Shown here piece by piece: positions 61,399-64,000 of a stretch of 64,000 nucleotides of DNA (within the stretch, counting starts at the first letter, position 1; each line of letters opens with the position of its first letter). The stretch covers positions 496,001 through 560,000 of the forward strand of contig NZ_JAHUWT010000002.1 in NCBI RefSeq assembly GCF_019218885.1, given 5' to 3'. A model generated the notes under the pieces. That model had not been told where the DNA came from. It made no database searches and saw only the letters and a program-made list of their open reading frames with translations. The translations under genes were made by a program, and so were the position numbers. This DNA comes from Bordetella sp. BOR01 (GTDB lineage: Bacteria; Pseudomonadota; Gammaproteobacteria; Burkholderiales; Burkholderiaceae_B).

Positions 61399-62792
61399 GC
61401 GCGACCGGCCGCATCCTGAAAGAGTTTTCTTCATCGTCCGGGCGCCGCCCGCTGCGTCTGCTGGGCGCGTCGGGGCAATTGGGCTATGGCATACCCAGCC
61501 CGGCGTTCAACGCCGGGCTGGAGCGCAAGCCGGACCTGATCGGCTGCGACATGGGGTCGATCGACATCGGGCCGTACTATCTGGGCAGCGGCAGTATGGC
61601 GACTGCGCGAGAATCCACCAAGCGTGACCTGCGTAAGGTGCTGGTTGCCGCGCGCAAGCACGATATTCCGCTGGTCATCGGCTCGGCGGGTTCGGCCGGC
61701 GCCGCGCCGCATCTGAAGCAGACGCTGGAGCTGGTGCGGGAAATTGCCCGCGAGCAAGACCTGAAGTTCCGCCTGGCGTTCATCCCGGGCGATATCCCCA
61801 AGGACATCGTGGTCGACGCGGTGCGCGCCGGTGGTGTACGTGGTATCGACGGAATGCCCGATCTCACTGTCAATGACGTCGAGGCCTCTGCGCAGATCGT
61901 GGGCCAGATGGGCATGAGCTCGTTTCGCCAGGCATTCGAGGCCGACATCGATGTGCTGATCGCCGGCCGGGCCTGCGACACGGCCATCTTCTCGACCTTG
62001 CCGGTGATGCTGGGCTTTCCTGTGGGCCTGTCGGTGCACATGGCCAAGATCATCGAATGCGCGTCCCTGTGCTGCCTGCCGGGTGGCCGCGATTCGATCC
62101 TGGCCACGCTGGACGATGAGGGTTTCACGCTGGAAAGCATGGCTCCCCAGCGCCGTGCCACACCGATCTCGGTGGCCGCGCACAGTCTTTACGAACAGAA
62201 TGACCCCTACGTCATCATCGAACCGGAGGGTCGGGCGGAACTGCATGAGGCGAAGTACGAAGAAGTCGACGAGCGGCGCACGCGCGTCAGCGGAGCGAAG
62301 TGGGTAGAGGCGCCCAAACACACGATCAAGATCGAAGGCGCCCGGCGCGTGGGTGAACGGGCGGTGGTGCTTTGCGCGGCCGCCGATCCCCGCTTTATCG
62401 AGAAGCGCGAAGAGATCATGCGGGGTATCTCGGTCGTAGTGCGCGACTTGGTATGCGAAGACACCGAGGAAGATTATTCGCTGTACTGGCGTGTCTATGG
62501 CGTCGACGGAGCGACGGCCAGGCTGCCCGATACGCCGTTGCCGGCAGAGATATTCCTGCTGATCGAGTGCATTGCGCCCACCGCCGCCCGGGCTTCCGAG
62601 GTAATGCGGACGATGAAGCAGTATCTGCTGCATTTCGGCTACGAAGGCCGGCTGTCTACAGGAGGCAACCTGGCCTTTCCGTTCACGCCGCCAGAGGTTT
62701 CGGTGGGCACGGCGTATCAGTTCAGCGTCTACCACATCATGGAAACGGATCGGCTCGATGAGCTGTTTCCGGTGACGGTGGAACAGTTGTAG
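61395..62792 (+). CDS. AtuA-family protein (DUF1446), DUF4387-linked subgroup
   Basis: The product has 465 residues, no signal peptide. LLGASGQLGYGIPSPAFNAG, then GCDMGSIDIGPYYLGSGSMA and AGRACDTAIFSTLPVMLGFP are conserved in this subgroup. It is clearly divergent from the AtuA protein at 47233, which starts LRIGVGAGMADD. The two subgroups use different small partners (DUF4387 here, the AtuA-associated protein there). ATGA overlap with the DUF4387 gene. The gene likely belongs to a pathway for a lactone or hydroxy acid; function not known. Confidence 0.85.
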   Translation: MSATGRILKEFSSSSGRRPLRLLGASGQLGYGIPSPAFNAGLERKPDLIGCDMGSIDIGPYYLGSGSMATARESTKRDLRKVLVAARKHDIPLVIGSAGSAGAAPHLKQTLELVREIAREQDLKFRLAFIPGDIPKDIVVDAVRAGGVRGIDGMPDLTVNDVEASAQIVGQMGMSSFRQAFEADIDVLIAGRACDTAIFSTLPVMLGFPVGLSVHMAKIIECASLCCLPGGRDSILATLDDEGFTLESMAPQRRATPISVAAHSLYEQNDPYVIIEPEGRAELHEAKYEEVDERRTRVSGAKWVEAPKHTIKIEGARRVGERAVVLCAAADPRFIEKREEIMRGISVVVRDLVCEDTEEDYSLYWRVYGVDGATARLPDTPLPAEIFLLIECIAPTAARASEVMRTMKQYLLHFGYEGRLSTGGNLAFPFTPPEVSVGTAYQFSVYHIMETDRLDELFPVTVEQL

Positions 62793-62886
62793 CGCGCCAG
62801 CCTGGCGGTATCGCAAGTCAGTCTGTCAGTACATTCCATGGGCCCACGTCCCCGACAGGCTCCACTCAAAAGGGGCAGGAGACAGC

Positions 62887-63010
62887 ATGAACCAAGACCG
62901 CCAGTCCATCCGCAGTGGCATGGGCCGCAGCACGCCTGACCAGATTTTTGTCCAGGGGCACGCGCTGGCTGCGAGGCGTGATTGCCCAGTTGTTCATGGA
63001 GGACCGGTAG
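62887..63010 (+). pseudogene. Broken citryl-CoA lyase / citrate-synthase-like gene (internal deletion)
   Basis: AGGAGACAGC and ATG 62887 start a frame reading SIRSGMGRSTPDQIFVQGHAL (21 residues, split here as SIRSGMGRSTPD then QIFVQGHAL), the pattern of the start of citryl-CoA lyase or citrate-synthase-like proteins. Around 62966 this continues, in the next frame, into WLRGVIAQLFMEDR and a TAG at 63008-63010, like the C-terminus of the same family. So the middle of about 230 codons appears deleted out of frame. Similarity is from pattern only. Alternatively a tiny unrelated ORF. Confidence 0.4.
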
Positions 63011-63055
63011 CCGGCGGTGGCCGCGGCGGACCAGGCGTGACGGGTTCGGAGAGTT

Positions 63056-63967
63056 CTATTCCAACGGCAACAATCCCGGCTTGCTGATCAATATCCCCTT
63101 CACCAAGTCCACCACCGGCAACAGCGTATCCACATTGCTTTCCGCCCGATAGGCCGCGCACAGTTTCAACATCGGCAGTTCGGGCGCCACCACTACCGGC
63201 GCCGACACTTTGCTGTTCTCGTTCGACAGCGTGAAACACTCAGGCAGGATGCTCCACGCATGTCCCGCGTTGATCAACCTCAGGATAATCGCCAGGCTGT
63301 TGCAGATACTCAAGGGCGGCAGGGGATGCTGCGCAGCTTCGAACCACTGGACCATCAAGCTATGCAGCGGGGAATTTACCGGCAGTGTCATCAGCCGCTG
63401 GCCTTCCAGGTCGGCGGCACTCAGCGGCCGGGAATTGCGGCCCCCCTGCGTACGCCCAAACCACGCCATGCGGCAATACGCTAGCGGGTACACGCGTATC
63501 TGCGGATCCAGCGGCGTTTCCGCCATGAAAGCGATATCCAGTTGGCTGGTGTTCAGCAGCTCGGCCAGGGTAGTACTGCGCGTGATGGTGAGTTCTACCC
63601 GCAAGTCCGGATAGATGGTGTCCATTTTCGACAGCAGATCAGGCAAACATCCGATTGCGAAGGTATCGGACGCACCCATTCTTAGTACGCCCCGCAAGGG
63701 GTCGCGGGTGCGGACGCGGCGGTCCATTTCGTTCAGGGTCTTGGTCAGCTGTTCTACGTACTGGTAGAACACCGTGCCTTCGGCGGTGAGCTCGCCCCGG
63801 CCGCCAGACCGGCGCAGCAGCGAATACCCGACGATGGACTCAAGTTCGCGGATGCGCAGGGAAATGGTGGGCTGCGTCACTTTCAGGTGGTCGGCGGCGG
63901 CCTGGAAGCCACGGAAGACCACCACGCAGCGCAGCGCTTCGAGCTGGGCCAGGGTATAGCGTCGCAT
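63056..63967 (-). CDS. LysR-family transcriptional regulator
   Basis: The protein has 303 residues with AGGAGACAAC before ATG 63967. The HTH is YTLAQLEALRCVVVFRGFQA and TQPTISLRIRELESIVGYSL. Effector domain: GVLRMGASDTFAIGCLPDLL, ending near residue 300. It is convergent with the AtuA operon and the broken citrate-synthase-like remnant. Its divergent target would lie beyond the window's right end. Confidence 0.93.
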   Translation of the reverse strand: MRRYTLAQLEALRCVVVFRGFQAAADHLKVTQPTISLRIRELESIVGYSLLRRSGGRGELTAEGTVFYQYVEQLTKTLNEMDRRVRTRDPLRGVLRMGASDTFAIGCLPDLLSKMDTIYPDLRVELTITRSTTLAELLNTSQLDIAFMAETPLDPQIRVYPLAYCRMAWFGRTQGGRNSRPLSAADLEGQRLMTLPVNSPLHSLMVQWFEAAQHPLPPLSICNSLAIILRLINAGHAWSILPECFTLSNENSKVSAPVVVAPELPMLKLCAAYRAESNVDTLLPVVDLVKGILISKPGLLPLE

Positions 63968-64000
63968 TGTTGTCTCCTGCTTAGGCCGGCCGTACGCCGA

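Noticed and set aside
61431-62816. Minus-strand frame of 461 codons opposite the second AtuA gene
   Set aside because: Composition typical of GC-rich antisense frames, no motif; the plus-strand gene is well supported.
62887-63087. Functional 66-residue gene
   Set aside because: After about 27 codons the frame turns into low-complexity Gly/Pro sequence; a broken lyase-like gene explains it better.

Overview
The window is GC-rich, densely packed bacterial DNA. Its gene types point to a betaproteobacterium of the Burkholderiales, most likely Alcaligenaceae (Bordetella/Achromobacter-like). The strongest evidence is 13 complete Bug (TctC-like) periplasmic binding proteins, nearly all next to CoA-dependent or organic-acid catabolic genes. 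There are also eight complete LysR regulators and one partial, plus one LacI and one GntR regulator. I see no rRNA, tRNA, insertion sequence, integrase, CRISPR array or replication origin. No gene-free stretch exceeds about 260 bases. It reads as a chromosomal accessory-catabolism region. The organism assignment is inference from gene content.

Layout. 1-3.9 kb: end of a LysR gene, then a TAXI-type TRAP system (binding protein, terminator-like hairpin, fused permease). 3.9-10 kb: LysR divergent from an operon with a conserved protein of unknown function, a UGSC-family protein (Cys form), a CaiB/BaiF CoA-transferase, a Bug and a thioredoxin-reductase-like flavoprotein. 10-13.5 kb: LysR divergent from an AA_synth (DUF1185) protein, an alpha/beta hydrolase and a Bug. 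13.5-18.2 kb: a leftward Bug-cupin-nitrilase-Bug operon divergent from a LysR, followed by a decayed Bug tail. 18.4-32.5 kb: LysR followed by a long co-directional acyl-CoA operon. It holds three Bugs, a crotonase, a family I CoA-transferase, a GH88/GH105-like protein, an acyl-CoA dehydrogenase, a fumarate-reductase-like flavoprotein, two CaiB/BaiF transferases and a MaoC hydratase. By eye this block and 34-38 kb are less GC-biased than their surroundings.

32.5-37.7 kb: leftward Bug-SDR-Bug and LysR, and a rightward M20 amidohydrolase. 37.8-43.2 kb: a leftward acyl-CoA ligase, thiolase-like protein, DUF35 protein and Bug, divergent from a LacI regulator across a perfect palindrome. 43.3-46.2 kb: housekeeping-type envelope genes (DUF2242 lipoprotein, glycine-zipper/His-rich exported protein, TPM-domain membrane protein). 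46.2-52 kb: LysR divergent from an AtuA-family operon (AtuA, small partner, SMP-30 lactonase, Bug, PRISE-like reductase). 52-58 kb: a leftward operon of two enolase-superfamily enzymes, a Bug, an FAH-family protein and a 2-hydroxyacid dehydrogenase, divergent from GntR across a perfect inverted repeat. 58-64 kb: LysR divergent from an MBL-fold lactonase, Bug, DUF4387 and AtuA-family operon, then a broken citrate-synthase-like remnant and a final LysR.

The recurring unit is regulator + Bug + CoA-activating, ring-opening or dehydrating enzymes. Each appears to be a self-contained module for sensing, binding and degrading a carboxylated substrate, but none carries TctA/TctB membrane subunits. 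The least understood modules are the UGSC-TrxB-CoA-transferase operon (about 5-10 kb) and the acyl-CoA operon with the GH105-like protein (about 19.5-32.5 kb).
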